This document shows, piece by piece, positions 1 to 12,776 of a stretch of DNA of 64,000 bases. The stretch comes from Sapria himalayana (taxonomy: Eukaryota > Streptophyta > Magnoliopsida > Malpighiales > Rafflesiaceae). Both the position numbers and the translations under genes were made by a program. Below the pieces are notes generated by a model. That model made no database searches and was not told the DNA's origin. It saw nothing but the letters and a program-made list of their open reading frames with translations. Location of the stretch: contig JAREIK010002413.1 of assembly GCA_029783825.1 (NCBI GenBank), positions 97,165 through 161,164 of the forward strand. The letters are read 5' to 3'. Each line of letters starts with the position of its first letter. Within the stretch, counting starts at the first letter, position 1.

Positions 1-1544
1 TAATAATTATATATCATATTAATTCAATATAAACAATTTTATTGATAGATATTATAATAATGATCAAAAATTAAATTAATAAACTATTAATAATAAGATA
101 GATATTAATTAAAAAATATTTACAAAACCCAAATTGATTCAAAATTAAAGTAAAAAATATTCCTGGATAATAATTTTTAATTTTTAAAATTTTACTTCTT
201 TTATATGCATATACTTTTTTTATTAAAAATAAATTATTTAAATTATATTTGTCGCACTCGTAATTTATTTTGTAATAAAAATTTATATAAAAATAAACTA
301 ATAATTAATTAAAATGAATATTTAAAATTATAATAAATTGAACTAAAAATTAGATTTCTTAATTATTAAGTAGTATATAATAGTTTAATGGTTTATGTAT
401 TTAGGCATTACAGGGCTTTAGGAGTTTACTGATTTAACTGTGTATGCATTTAGTGGTTTATAGGTGTTATTTAAAAAAAATATCAAAAAATTTATTTATT
501 TTATTTTTTGATATTTTCAAAGGTTATAACCTTTGAAAATATAATAATTTTTAAATTTTTTTTAATAGTGAATACTATATTAAGTTATAATAATCATTAT
601 ATTTATATATCATATAAATTCAATATAAATATTTTTATTGATAAATATTCTAATAATGATCAAAGAATAAATTAATAATCTATTATTAATAGAATAGATA
701 TCAATTTAAATATAATTACAAAACCTAAAATGATTCAGATATAAAGCAAAATATATTACTATATAATAATTGTTTGTTTTGCTTTTTTTTTTCTTTTAAA
801 AAATTTATCTATATTTTTTTGATCAAAAATAATTATATAAATTATATTCGTCTAACTCAATTTATTATGTAATTAATAATTATATAAAAATAAATGAATA
901 AATAATTAAAATGAATATTTTAAATTAAAATGAAAATAATAATATTGAGATTTATTATTTATTATTTAGGGTATACCGGTTTAAAATGATTATCTATTTA
1001 GGATTTTTGAGATTTACCAGTTATTGATTTAAGTAATTAGGCATTTAGTGGTTATAGGATTTATTTAAACAATGAAATAACAAAAAAAATTATTTTTGAT
1101 ATTTTTTCACATTTTCAAAGGTTATAACATTTGAAAATATAATAATTTTAAATTTTTTTTAAAATGTGAATAAAATATTTAGTAATATTAATCATTATAA
1201 TTATATATAATATAAACTAATTATAAATAATTTTATTGATAGATATGATATCAATTATCAAAAAAAAAATTAATAAACTATTATAATATGATAGATATAA
1301 ATTAAAATATAATTACAAACCATAAAATGATTCAAAATCAAAGTAAAATTTATTACTAAATAATATTTTTTTGTTTTTAAATTTTTAATGTTTTTATAAG
1401 ATTATATTTTTTTATTAAAAGTAAATTAATAATATTATATTTGTCTGACTAATTATTTATTTTATAATTAATATTTATATAAAAAATAAACTAATAAATA
1501 TTTAAAATTATAATGAATACAAATTAAAATGAGATTTAAGATTT
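1..1544. repeat. AT-rich ~595-bp satellite, block 1
   Basis: Tandem satellite, cut by the window edge on the left. Two palindromic centres (first G of the GGTTAT core at 522 and 1120) are 598 bp apart, which gives the monomer length. The octamer blocks near 370-470 (subtype R, marked by AAGTAGTATATA) and 970-1070 (subtype U) are the G-containing part. There is no gene. The block ends exactly at the target-site duplication of the solo LTR at 1545. Confidence 0.93.
511..542. repeat. 32-bp perfect palindrome of the satellite monomer
   Basis: Perfect dyad symmetry around 526/527 with the core AAAGGTTATAACCTTT, extended on both sides by TTTC/GAAA and AT. It is the type example of the palindrome present once per monomer; another perfect 32-bp copy lies at 26181-26212. 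It could extrude as a cruciform or bind a dimeric protein; neither is shown by the sequence. Confidence 0.95.
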
Positions 1545-1549
1545 ATTAT

Positions 1550-2125
1550 TGCTGTATATGTAATATATTTTTTGATAATCTGTTTGTATAACCAAATATT
1601 TTTTTCTTTTTTAATATTTTCATGTAAGTACATGAAAGGAAATATTAAAAGGCTGGGGATGCTGTAGTTGCACAATAACGGAGTTCTCGCTGACAGGACA
1701 ATGAGCCGAAATTGTAGTAGAGCCTGACCCGTCTCATGATCCAACCCACTCCGGTTAAATGAACCGGGAGCAATTTTAATATAAAATGTTTTATAATTTT
1801 ATTTTTGGCTAGTAGTTTTTGGACCCGTGGAACTATTCATCATCTCTCTCTCTATTATCTCTGTACGATTTATAGCAACTATTCTGTGTGCTGCATACTG
1901 TAAGACATTTCTCTTGCTTTAATCTGTAACGCATAAGCATTTTCTAGTGAATTTAGCTAGTCGTACTGAGCGACTAGCGAATAACATTATTTTTGGTGTT
2001 TATTTCTGATTTTTTGATTCTATCATGGATGGTTGCTGAATTGGGATATATATATTACTTGTTTTCTGTAGTTTCTGTGTTTCTATATCTCAATCTCACT
2101 ACAGTGGAAGCACAATTGCCCAACA
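1550..2125. mobile_element. Solo LTR, copy 1 (576 bp, TG...CA)
   Basis: A block of normal base composition interrupts the satellite. It begins TG and ends CA (last bases CCCAACA) and is flanked by the 5-bp direct repeat ATTAT at 1545-1549 and 2126-2130. Joining the flanks at one ATTAT rebuilds the ordinary satellite phrase (compare 31830-31850), which supports a true insertion. No internal retrotransposon region follows, so this is a solo LTR left by LTR-LTR recombination, or an LTR-sized fragment. A TATA-like motif (TATAAAATG, about 1780) and a CT-rich stretch (about 1838-1855) would suit a plus-strand promoter, but orientation is uncertain. Short open frames on either strand are not coding. 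Superfamily is not provable; a Copia-like origin is a guess from the terminal CCCAACA. Confidence 0.8.
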
Positions 2126-3937
2126 ATTATATATGGTATCCCAGTTTAATGGATCGATTATTTAGGGGTTTTGTCGTTTAGAAGTTTAGCAATTTATATT
2201 TTTAGGCATTTAGTGGTATATAGGGTTTATTTATATAACAAAAATAAAAAAAAATTTTGATTTTTTTAGATTTTCAAAGGTTATAAACTTTAAAAATCAA
2301 ATAATTTTTAAAATCTTTAGAAATGAGAATATCATGTATTATTATATTAATCTTATTAATTATATATCATATAAATTCAATATAAATAATTTTAATGATA
2401 TATATTATATAATAATCAAAAATTAAATTAATAAACTATTATTAATAATATAAATATTAATTAAAATATATTTACATAACACAAAATGATTCAAAATCAA
2501 ATAAAAATATATTACTAAATTATAATATTTAATTTTTAAATTTTTCAAACTTTTTATCAGCTTATATTTTTTTATGATTAAAAATAAATTATTTAAAAAA
2601 TATCTCTCACTCAAAATTTATTTTATAATTAATTTTTCTAAAAAATTAAAATATAAATAATTAAAATGAATATTTAAAATTATAATAAATAGAAATAAAA
2701 ATTAGATTTATTATTTATTAAGTAGTAGACAGTTGTTATAAGGTTTATGTATTTAGGGGGTTCGGGTTTTATGAGCTACTGATTTAAGTAAGCAAGCATT
2801 TAGTGGTCTATAGGTTTTATTTAAAAAAGAAATAACAAAAAATTTATTTTTTGTATTGTTCTCATTTTTTAAGATTATAACCTTTGAAAATATAATAATT
2901 TTTAAATTTTTTTTCTAAAGTGAATACAATATATATTTATAATAATCATAATAATTATATATCATATAAATTTAATATAAACAATTTTATTGATAGATAT
3001 TCTAATAATTATCAAAAAATAAATTAAAAATCTATTATGAATAAGATTGATTTTACTTAAAATATAATATCAAAACCTAAAATGATTCAGAGGCAAACAA
3101 AATATATTACGTAATAATATTTATTTGTTTTAAAATTTTTATTCTTTTTATAAGCTTATTAATTTTTTGATGAAAAATAATTTTTATAAATTATATTATT
3201 AACTCATAATTTATTTTATAATTAATACATATATATAAATAAAAAACTTAACAATCAAAATGAATTTTTTAAATTATAATGAAAACAAATAAAAATGAGA
3301 TTTTTTAATTATTATTTAGGGTAAATTGGTTTAAAGAATTATCTATATAGGGGTATCGGGACTTTGTAGTTTAGTGATTTAAGTATTTAGGCATTTAGTG
3401 ATTTATAGGTTTTATTTAAACAATGAAATAACAAAAATATATATTTTTTTTAATTTATCATATGTTCAAAGTTTATAATCTTTGAAAATATAAAAATTTT
3501 AAAACTTTTTACAAATGTGAAAACAATATTTAGTTATAATAATTATTAAATTTATATATCATGTAAATTCAATATAAATATTTTTATTGATAAATATTCT
3601 TATAATGATCAAAAAATAAATTAATAATCTATTATTAATAAGTTAGATATCAATTAAAATATAATTAGAAAACCTAAAATGATACAGAAACAAAGCAAAA
3701 TATATTACTATATAATATTTTTTTGTTTTTAATTTATATATTCTTTTATTAAGTTTATCTATATTTTTTTGTTGGAAAATAATTTATATAAATTATATTT
3801 GTATAACTTATAATTTATTTTGTAATTAATATTTATATAAAAAAACAAATAAATAATTAAAATGAATATTTAAAATTATAATGAAAAAACTAAAAATGAG
3901 ATTTATTATTTATTGTTTAGGATATACATGTTTAAAA

Positions 3938-6835
3938 AATTTATCTATTTAGGGTTTTCGAGATTTAGAAGTTATTGACTAAAGTATATAGGCATTTAAT
4001 GGTTTATAGGTTGTATTCAAACAATGAAAAAACAAAAAAATTATTTTTTATATTTTTTCAAATTTTCAAAGGTCATAACATTTGAAAATATAATAATTTT
4101 AAAATTTTTTAAAAATGTGAATACAATATTTAGTAATAATAAATATTATAACTATATATAATATAAACTAAATATAAATATTTTTATTTATAGATATTAT
4201 ATCAATTATCAAAAAATAAATTAATAAACTATTATTAATATGATAGATATAAATTAAAATATAATTAAAAAACCTAAATGATTCAAATCAAAGTAAAATT
4301 TATTACTAAATAATAATTTTTTTTAGTTTTTGCATCATTTTATAACTTATATGTTTTTTTTATGAAAAATATATTATTTAAATTATATTTGTATCACTCA
4401 ATTTATTTTGTAATGAATATTTCTATAAATTATTTAAATTATATTTAAGGTTTACGAGTTTAAAGTTTAAGTAATTAGGGCCATCGGTGTTTAAAAGTTT
4501 AGATATTTATGTATTTAGGCATTTAATGGTTTATATTTTTTATTTAAACAATGATAAAACAAAAAAAATTATTTTTGTTATTGTTTCTCTTTTTTGAAGA
4601 TTATAAACTTTGAAAAAATAACAATTTTTAAATTTTTTTTATATGTGAATACTATATTTAGTTATGATAATCTTAATAATTATATATCATATAAATTCAA
4701 TATAAACAATTAAATTGAAATATATTATATTAATGATCAACAAATAAATTGATAAACTATTATTAAATAGATAGATATTTTATAAAATATATTTGCAAAA
4801 CATAAATTTATTCAAAATCAAAGTTAAATATATTACAAAATAATACTTTCTTTAATGTTTTGCTTCTTTTTATAAGTTTATATTTTTTGTTATTAAAAGT
4901 AAATTATTTAAATTATATATGTCTTCCTCATAATTTATTTTTAATTTATAATTCTATAAAAATAAACTAATAAATAATAAATATGAATATTTAAAATTAT
5001 AATGAATACAAATAAAATAGAGATTTATTATTTATTATTCAGGATAGACTAATTTAATGGTTTAAGTATTTTGGTGTTTTGGGGTTTAGTGATTTAAGTG
5101 TTTAGGCCTTATGTGATTTATAGTTTTTATTTATAGAATGAAAATATAAAAAATTTAATTTTCTTATTTTTTTTTAATTTTTCAAGGTTATAACCTTTGA
5201 AATTATAATAATTTTTAATTTTTTTAAATGTGAATATAATATTCAGTAATAATAATCTTTATAATTATATATAATGTAAACTCGATATAAATAATTTTAT
5301 TAATAAATATTATAATAATGATCAAAAAAAATTAATAAACAAATATTAATAAGAATGATATAAATTAAAATATAATTGCAAAATCTAAAATGATTCAAAA
5401 TAAAAATAATATATATTACTAAAAAATAAATTTTTGTTTTAAAAATTTTGCCTCTTTTTATAAGGATATATATTTTTTTTGATGAAAAATAAATTATTTA
5501 AATTAGATCTATCTCACTAATAATTTATTTTGTAATTAATATTTCTATAAAAATAAACTGATAAATAATTAAAATAAAAATTTAAAAATATACTTAATAA
5601 AAATTAAATCGATAATTTTTATTTTTTATTAATGTACACCTATTTAATAGTTTAATTATTTAAAGGTTTTGTCATTTAGAAGTTTAGCAATTTATGTTTT
5701 TAGGTATTTAGTGGTTTATAGTTTTTACTTTAACAATAAAATAACAAAAAAAAATTTGTAATTTTTTCTCATTTTCATAGGTCATAACCTTTGAAAATAT
5801 AATAATATTTAAAATTTTTTGAAATGTGAATAATATATTTAGTTATAATAATATTAATAATTATATATCATATAAATTCAATATAAACAATTTTATTGAT
5901 AGATAATATAATAATGATCAAATTTAAATTAATAAACTATTAATAAAAAGATTGATATTAATTAAAAAATATTTACAAAACCCAAATTGATTGAAAATTA
6001 AAGTAAAATATATTACTGGTTAATAATTTTTAATTTTTAAATTTTTACTTCTTTTATAAGCATATATTTTTTTTGATTAAAAATAAATAATTAAAATATA
6101 TATGTCGCTCTCATAATTTAATTTGTAATAAATATTTCTATAAATATAAACTAATAAATAACTAAAATGAATATTTAAAATTATAATACATAGAAATAAA
6201 AATTATATTTATTAATTATTAAGTAGTATATAGAAGTTTAATGGTTTATGTATTTAGGCATTACAGGGTTTAAAAGTTTACTAATTTAAATATGTCTGCA
6301 TTTAGTGGTTTATAGGTTTTATTTTAGAAAAAAAATAAAAAAAATTATTTTTTTTATTTTTGATATTTTCAAAGATTATAACCTTTGAAAATATAATAAT
6401 TTTTAAATTTTTTCAAAAGTAAATAAATATTTATTTATAATAATCATAATAATTATATATCATATAAATTCAATATAAACAATTTTATTAAAAGATATTT
6501 TAATAATTATCTAAAAATAAATTAATAATTTATTTTTAAAAAGTTAGATATTAATTAAAATATAATTACAAAACCTAAAATGATTCAGAAACAAAGTAAA
6601 ATATATTACTATATAATAATTTTTTAAAATTTTTTTCTTCTTTTAATAAGTTTATTTATATTTTTTTGTTGAAAAATAATTCATATAAATTATATTTTTC
6701 TAACTTATAATTTATTTTGTATTAATATTAATATAAAATTAAACAAATAAATAAATAAAAAGAATATTTAAAATTATAAAGAAAAAATAAAAATGAGATT
6801 TATTATTTATTATTTAGGATTTACCTGTTTAAAAA
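3938..6835. repeat. Higher-order repeat unit U-V-W-Q-R, copy 1
   Basis: Five monomer subtypes in fixed order, total about 2.9 kb. U is marked by a TTTTCGAGATTTAG phrase (3953), V by TTTACGAGTTTAAAG (4451), W by TTTAGGCCTT (5100), Q by TTTTGTCATTTAG (5678) and R by AAGTAGTATATAG (6219). The same order and phrases repeat in the next 2.9 kb. The V member lacks about 65 bp upstream of its octamer block, which explains the 529-bp spacing there. Confidence 0.75.
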
Positions 6836-6958
6836 ATTTATTTATTTAGGCTTTTCGAGATTTAGAAGATAATGCTTTAAGTATTTAGGCATTTAATGGT
6901 TTATAGGTTTTATTTAAATAATTAATTAATACAAAATTTATTTATGATATTTTTTCTA

Positions 6959-6986
6959 ATTTTCAAATGTCATAACATTTGAAAAT
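6959..6986. repeat. Palindrome variant with paired substitutions (TGT/ACA arms)
   Basis: Arms ATTTTCAAATGT and ACATTTGAAAAT around a CATA centre. Relative to the common GGT/ACC arms, G became T on the left and the pairing C became A on the right, so pairing is kept. The same double variant is at 16044-16071. Single-side intermediates exist: left changed only at 41290 and 61570; right changed only at 1120, 4071 and 27541. Confidence 0.85.
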
Positions 6987-8066
6987 ATAATAATTTTAAA
7001 ATTTATTTAAATTTGTGAATACGATATTTAGTAATAATAATTATTATAACTATATATAATATAAAATAAATATAAACAATTTTATTGATAAATATTAAAT
7101 CAATTATCAAAAAATAAATTAATAAACTATTATTAATATGATAGATATAAATTAAAATATAATTAAAAAACCTAAAATGATTCAAAATCAAAGTAAAATT
7201 TAGTACTAAATAATAATTTTTTTTTAGTTTTTGCATCATTTTATATGCTTATATATTTTTTTGATGAAAAATATATTATTTAAATTATATTTTTCACTCA
7301 TAATTTATTTTGTAATTAATATTTCTATAAATTATTTAAATTATATTTAAAGTTTATGAGTTTAAAGGTTTAGGTGTTTAGAGGCTTCAGAGGATCTAGG
7401 AGTTTAGAAATTTATGTATTTCGGCATTTAATGGTTTATAAGTTTAATTTAAACAATAATATAACAAAAAAATTATTTTTGTTATTTTTTATCATTTTTG
7501 AAGCTTATGAATCTTTGAAAATATAACAATTTTTTAAATTTTTTTTATATGTGAATACTATATTTAGTTATGATAATCTTAATAATTATATATCATGTAA
7601 ATTCAATATAAACAATTATATTGATAGATATTATATTAATGATAAAGAAATAAATTAATAAACTATTATTAATAAGATAGATATTTTTTAAAATATATTT
7701 GCAAAACATAAATTTATTCAAAAACAAATTAAAATATATTACTAAATAATATTTTTTTTGTTGTTTTGCTTCTTTTTATAAGTTTATATTTTAAATTATA
7801 TTCATCTTCCTCATAATTTATTTTAAATTTATAATTCTATAAAAATAAACTAATAAATAATTAAAATGAATATTTAAAACTGTAATGAATACAAATAAAA
7901 TAGAGAGTCATTATTTATTATTTTGGATATACTAGTTTAATGGTTTATGTATTTAGGTATTTTCGGGTTTAGTAATTTATGTTTTTAGGCCTTTAGTGAT
8001 TTATAGTTTTTATTTAAAGAATGAAAAAATAAAAAAATTTAATTTTTTGATTTTTGTTAATTTTTA

Positions 8067-8080
8067 AAGTTTATAAACTT
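8067..8080. repeat. Palindrome variant AAGTTTATAAACTT
   Basis: Here the inner G of the left arm is T and its partner C is A, so a perfect 14-bp dyad survives although the sequence differs from the common core. It is a different base pair from the one changed at 6959-6986. A single-side form of this change (left T, right C) is at 9259. Confidence 0.8.
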
Positions 8081-9711
8081 AGAAAATATAATAATTTTTA
8101 ATTTTTTTTAAATGTGAATATAATCTTTAGTTATAATAATCTTAATAATTATATATAATGTAAACTCAATATAAATAATTTTATTAATACATATTATAAT
8201 AATGATCAATAAAAAATTAAAAACTATTATTAATAATAATCATATAATTTAAAATATAATTGAAAAATCTAAAATGATTCAAAATAAAAATAAAATATAT
8301 TACTAAATAATAAATTTTTGTTTTTAAAATTTTGCCTCTTTTTATAAGGATATATATTTTTTTTGATGAAAAATAAATTATTTAAATTAGATCTGTCTCA
8401 CTAATAATTTATTTTATAATTAATATTTCTATAAAAATAAACTGATAAATAATTAAAATAAAAATTTAAAAATATACTTAATAAAAATTAAATCGATAAT
8501 TTTTATTTGTTATTAATGTACACCTATTTAATGGTTTAAGTATTTATAGGTTTTGTTGTTTTAGAGTTTAGCAATTTTTGTTTTTAGGCATTTAGTGGTT
8601 TTAGGTTTTATTAAAACAATAAAATAACAAAAAAAATTGTAATTTTTTCTCATTTTCATAGGTTATAACCTTTGAAAATATAATAATATTTAAAATTTTT
8701 TGAAATGTGAATACATTATTTAGTTATAATAATATTAATAATTATTTATCATATAAATTCAATATAAATAATGTTATTGATAGGTAATATAATAATGATC
8801 AAAATTTAAATTAATAACCTATTAATAAAAAGATTGATATTAATTAAAATATATCTACAAAACCTAAATTGATTCAAAATTAAAGTAAAATATATTACTA
8901 GATAATAATTTTTAATTTTTAAATTTTTATTTCTTTTATAAGCATATATTTTTTTGATTAAAAATAAATTAATTAAAATATATATGTCGCACTCATAATT
9001 TAATTTGTAATAAATATTTCTATAAAAATAAACTAATAAATAATTAAAATGAATATTTAAAATTATAATAATTAAGAATAAAAAATAGTTTTATTAATTA
9101 TTAAGTAGTATATAGTGGTTTAATGGTTTATGTATTTTGGCATTATGAGGTTTAGGAATTTACTGATTTAAATGTGTAAGCATTTAGTGGTTTATAGGTT
9201 TTATTAAAAAAATAAAATTATAAAAAATTTATTTTTATTATTTTTTGATATTTTCAAAGTTTATACCCTTTGAAAATATAATAATTTTTAATTTTTTTTT
9301 AAATGTGAATACAATATTTAGTTATAATAATCATTATATTTATATATCATATAAATTCAATATAAACAATTTTATTGATAAATATTCTAATAATGATCAA
9401 AAAATAAATTAATAATCTATTATTAATAAGATACATATCAATTAAAATATAATTACAAAACCTAAAATGATTCAGAAGAAAAGCAAAATATATTACTATA
9501 TAATAATTTTTTGTTTTGAATTTTTTTTTTCTTTTAAAAAGTTTATCAATAATTTTTTGATGAAAAATAATTTATATAAATTATATTTGTCTAACTTAAT
9601 TTATTTTGTAATTAATATTTATATATAAATAAACAAATAAATAATTAAAATGAATATTTAAAATTATAATGAAAAAAAATGATTTTATTATTTATTATTT
9701 AGGGATACCGG

Positions 9712-9870
9712 TTTAATTTAAATTAGATCTGTCTAACTAATAATTTATTTTGTAATTAATATTTCTATAAAATAAATTGGTAACTAATTAAAATAAAAAT
9801 TTAAAATTATACTGAATAAAAATTAAAATGAGATTTATGATTTATTTTTAATGTATACTAGTTTAATAAT
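9712..9870. repeat. Internal partial duplication that makes the ~750-bp monomer
   Basis: After the phrase ending CCGGTTTA the sequence jumps back to ATTTAAATTAGATCTGTCT and repeats about 150-160 bp of the A/T part before a second octamer block starts (TATACTAGTTTAATAATTTA). Palindrome spacing across it is 751 bp (9259 to 10010). The same junction recurs near 14101, 16936, 21056, 26650, 28011, 33657, 37342, 38591, 42350, 46405, 52107, 59967 and 61294. Confidence 0.8.
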
Positions 9871-10520
9871 TTATGTATTAATAACTTTTGTCGTTAAGAG
9901 TTTAGCGATTTTTGTTTTTAGGCTTTTAGTGGTTTATAGGTTTTATTTATACAAATAAAATAACAAAAAAAATTTCTATAATTTTTTATCATTTTAATTG
10001 GTCATAACATTTGAAAATATAATAATATTTAAAATTTTTTGAAATTTTAATACAATATTTTGTTATAATAATATTAATAATTATATATCATATAAATTTA
10101 ATATAAATAATTTTATTGATAGATATTATAATAATGATCAAAATTTAAATTTATAAACTATTAATATTAAGATAGATATTAATTAAAAAATATTTACAAA
10201 ACCCAAATTGATTCAAAATTAAAGTAACTTATATTACTTGATTATAATTTTTAATTTTTAAATTTATACTTCTTTTATAAGCGTATATTTTTATTAAATA
10301 AATAATATATTATTTAAATTATATTTGTCCCACTCATAATTTAATTTGTAATAAATATTACTAAATAAATACACTAATAAATAATTAAAATGAATATTTA
10401 AAAATATAATAAATAGCAATAAAAATTAGATTTATTAATTATTAAGTAGTATTTAGCGGTTTAATGGTTTCTGTATTTAGGTATGACGGGGTTTAGGAGT
10501 TTGCTGATTTAACTTTACAT

Positions 10521-10528
10521 GTATTTAG
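10521..10528. repeat. Left 8-bp target-site duplication of hAT copy A
   Basis: GTATTTAG, matching GCATTTAG at 13530-13537 with one difference. Eight base pairs is the usual hAT target duplication length. GCATTTAG is part of the satellite consensus at this point. Because the target is itself an 8-bp-periodic repeat, some caution is due, but joining the flanks rebuilds a normal subtype R block. Confidence 0.8.
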
Positions 10529-10576
10529 TAGGGCTGCTCATGGGACTCGGAGATTCATGACGCGACCTTAAGTATT

Positions 10577-10595
10577 GTCCCGAAAGAATCGGGAC
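10577..10595. promoter_or_regulatory. Subterminal inverted repeat of hAT copy A
   Basis: GTCCCGA and TCGGGAC are perfect 7-bp arms around AAGAA, about 50 bp inside the left end. More GGGAC/GTCCC-like motifs lie in both subterminal regions. In Ac-like hAT elements, transposase binds repeated subterminal motifs; that role here is inference. Copy C has the same site at 52967-52985 with one arm mismatch. Confidence 0.55.
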
Positions 10596-11118
10596 TGAGA
10601 AAATCCATTGACTTTGACTTTTACCGTCCCGTAATGTCATGTATTTTTTCTTTTGGGCTGGTTCCGGATCTTAACCAATATCCATCCCGAGAACCATCTC
10701 GTCCTAAAAAACCTATACTACAACCAGAAAAAAAATATATATACATATATATATAACATGGACATGCCACCAATTCCACTACGGCCCATCCAATTCAGAC
10801 ACACCTATTGCTATTCTGACGAGTTCCATGCCATCTCACGCCATTCCCACCATGTTCAGTTAGGTCCAGCCCTTGTCCGTCTCACTTCTGGTTGCCTCAA
10901 CCATGTCTCAGATGCCACCAGCCTTTTGGTTTGTTTTTTTGACGAGAATTGAGTGATTAATTATTATTATTATGTGTCTCGATCAGTTTTGTTGAGTATT
11001 GGTTGTGGTAGTTGTGGTTGGGCCGAATGAGTGGGCTAAATGTTTTACAGTTAGTTTTGTAGAGCTTGCTTGTTTTAAATATTTATATGTATTTATGCTT
11101 AAAATATCATATTAATTA

Positions 11119-12776
11119 ATGGCAATGCAGATGGCACAATCCAGCGGTAAACAAAAATACATTAAATTGAAGATGATCACATCTCAAATTATCAAAGGAC
11201 TAGTAAATCCAATCATCATCCTTTCACCAACCCTTCTATTATTATGGCATGTTCTTTAATTCTAATTGTAAAATAAAGTCACTGTACATCTAAACCTCAA
11301 GCTCGTAAAAAGTATAAGTCTGCTATTTGGGAAACTTATGAGATATTAGTTGATTCAGAGGGAAATGAAACTGGTAGGGTAGCTTGTATATGGTGAAGGA
11401 AAGAATACTTGGCAAAAAGTGATCAAGGTACTTCGGGTTTATGGAAATACTTGAGAAAGACTTGGAAATTTCCACACAAAAAATAATTAATAGAAGCTCA
11501 CATAGGTAAAGACAAGTCACAATCTTTGTTGAGTTTCACTAAAGGTACTAATTCAGAGGATAACAAATTAACTTGTTGGCAATTTGATCAACAACTAGTT
11601 AGGGAGGCTTTGGTGAAAAAGATCATAAAAGATGAATTTTCTTTTTGTTTTGTTGAGAGGGATGAGTTTAAGGAGTTTTGTGAAGTTAGTGTGCCTCAAT
11701 TTAAAATTCCATCTAGGCACACTATATTGAGGGATTATTTTTCTTTGTTTGTGAAGGAAAAGAAGAAATTATTTGATAGCATATCATCTCATTATTGTAG
11801 AGTTTCATTGACTACCGACACTTGGACTAGCATTCAAAATTTGTCTTATATATGTTTGACTGTTCATTCCATTGATTTTCAATGGAATATGCATAAAAGG
11901 CTTTTGAACTTTTGTGTAATTAAAAGTCATTCTGGAGTTAATATTAGAAATGCTATTGAGTTTTGCATGAATTAATTGGGTTTGAGAAAGTTGATGTGCA
12001 TTACTATTGACAATGCATCAAATAATGATGTTGCAGTTGAACAATTGAAAAAAAGGCTTGTGAAGAAAAGTGTTGTACCTTTGAGAGGCGAGCATTTTCA
12101 TATGAGATGTTGTGCTCATATCCAAACTTAATTGTCAGAGATGGCATTGCAGTAGTTGGGGTGCTATTCAAAAAATTACAGGTGTGGTGATATATGTGAG
12201 GAGCAGTCCTAAAAGATTAGATATGTTTAAGTTATGTATTGAAGAAGAAACTTTATATATGGATCTTCATTGCAATTAGATTGTCCTACAAGATGGAATT
12301 CTACTTATTTGATGCTACAAACTGATATAAAATATCAAAAAGAATTTGATAAGTTGGAGGATAAAGTAAAAAGGTTTTTGAAGGAGTTTGGTTCAAATGT
12401 TCCAACTGAGAGAGACTTAACAAATGCCGAAATTTTGGCTCATTTCTTGAAAACTTTTTATGAGGTAACTTGTAAATTTTCTGGCTCATAATATTCTACC
12501 TTTAGTGTTTATTTTCCTAAGATTATTCGAATTTTGAAAAAAAATTGAGCTTTGTGAAAATAGTAGAGATACAATGGTGTCTGAAATGGGTATGAAAATG
12601 AGGCATAAATTCAACAAATATTCGGGTTGTCTTCAGTCAACAAATATTATGCTTTTTGTAGCAGTAGTGTTGGATCCAAGATATAAGCTCAAATATCTCA
12701 AGGTTAAGTACACTTAGAATTGTGGTGAGGAATTGTATTAGCTATCAAAGCATCTGCTGTGGACTACGAATCTACA
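11119..12776 (+). pseudogene. hAT transposase remnant, copy A
   Basis: A broken transposase of the plant BED-finger/RICESLEEPER kind. The finger region starts near 11320 (SAIWETYEILV), but the second Cys of CIWC is a TGA stop (11394) and a TAA lies at 11484. The frame is then open over 11526-11975. It includes the TTDTWTS motif, whose Asp is taken as the first catalytic residue of hAT transposases, and ends at a TAA (11973) where copy C has GAA. Further on are DNASNND (second catalytic Asp), LRGEHFHMRCCAH, PTRWNSTYLML (12280-12310), NAEILAHFLKTFYEVT and LDPRYKLKYL (about 12673-12702). Stops at 12489 and 12715 are shared with copy C. Most of the dimerisation domain is deleted. It cannot give a working protein. 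Confidence 0.9.

Larger units (their letters stand above)
6836..9718. repeat. Higher-order repeat unit U-V-W-Q-R, copy 2
   Basis: Second tandem copy of the five-monomer unit, offset about 2.9 kb from the first. U is at 6836, V at 7345, W at 7917, Q at 8518 and R at 9101. Paired detail: a TTTTGCTTCTTTTTATAAG phrase at 4858 recurs at 7754. The same order, complete or nearly so, is seen again at 24300-26100, 49740-51590 and 61440-63850. Confidence 0.75.
2131..10520. repeat. Satellite block 2, with ordered subtypes
   Basis: About fourteen monomers. By their octamer-block phrases the order is Q (about 2160), S (2710), T (3330), U (3940), V (4450), W (5040), Q (5640), R (6220), U (6830), V (7350), W (7920), Q (8540), R (9100), Q (9890, in a ~750-bp monomer) and R (10440). 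Palindrome centres fall near 2279, 2873, 3471, 4071, 4600, 5186, 5780, 6374 and 6969. No gene is seen; open frames of 60-80 codons here are by-products of the repeat. The block ends at the hAT target duplication. Confidence 0.93.

Noticed and set aside
1550..2160. A Copia-type primer binding site (ATGGTATC, 2133-2140) after the LTR end
   Set aside because: The same ATATATGGTATACC phrase is ordinary satellite at 31838 and 41194, so the match belongs to the empty target site, not to a retrotransposon interior.
10653..10952. A 99-codon frame near the 5' end of hAT copy A (and 52909-53330 in copy C)
   Set aside because: The corresponding frames in copy C are offset by frameshifts and mix with the minus strand. 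The region is upstream of the transposase and has subterminal repeats, so it is more likely non-coding leader.
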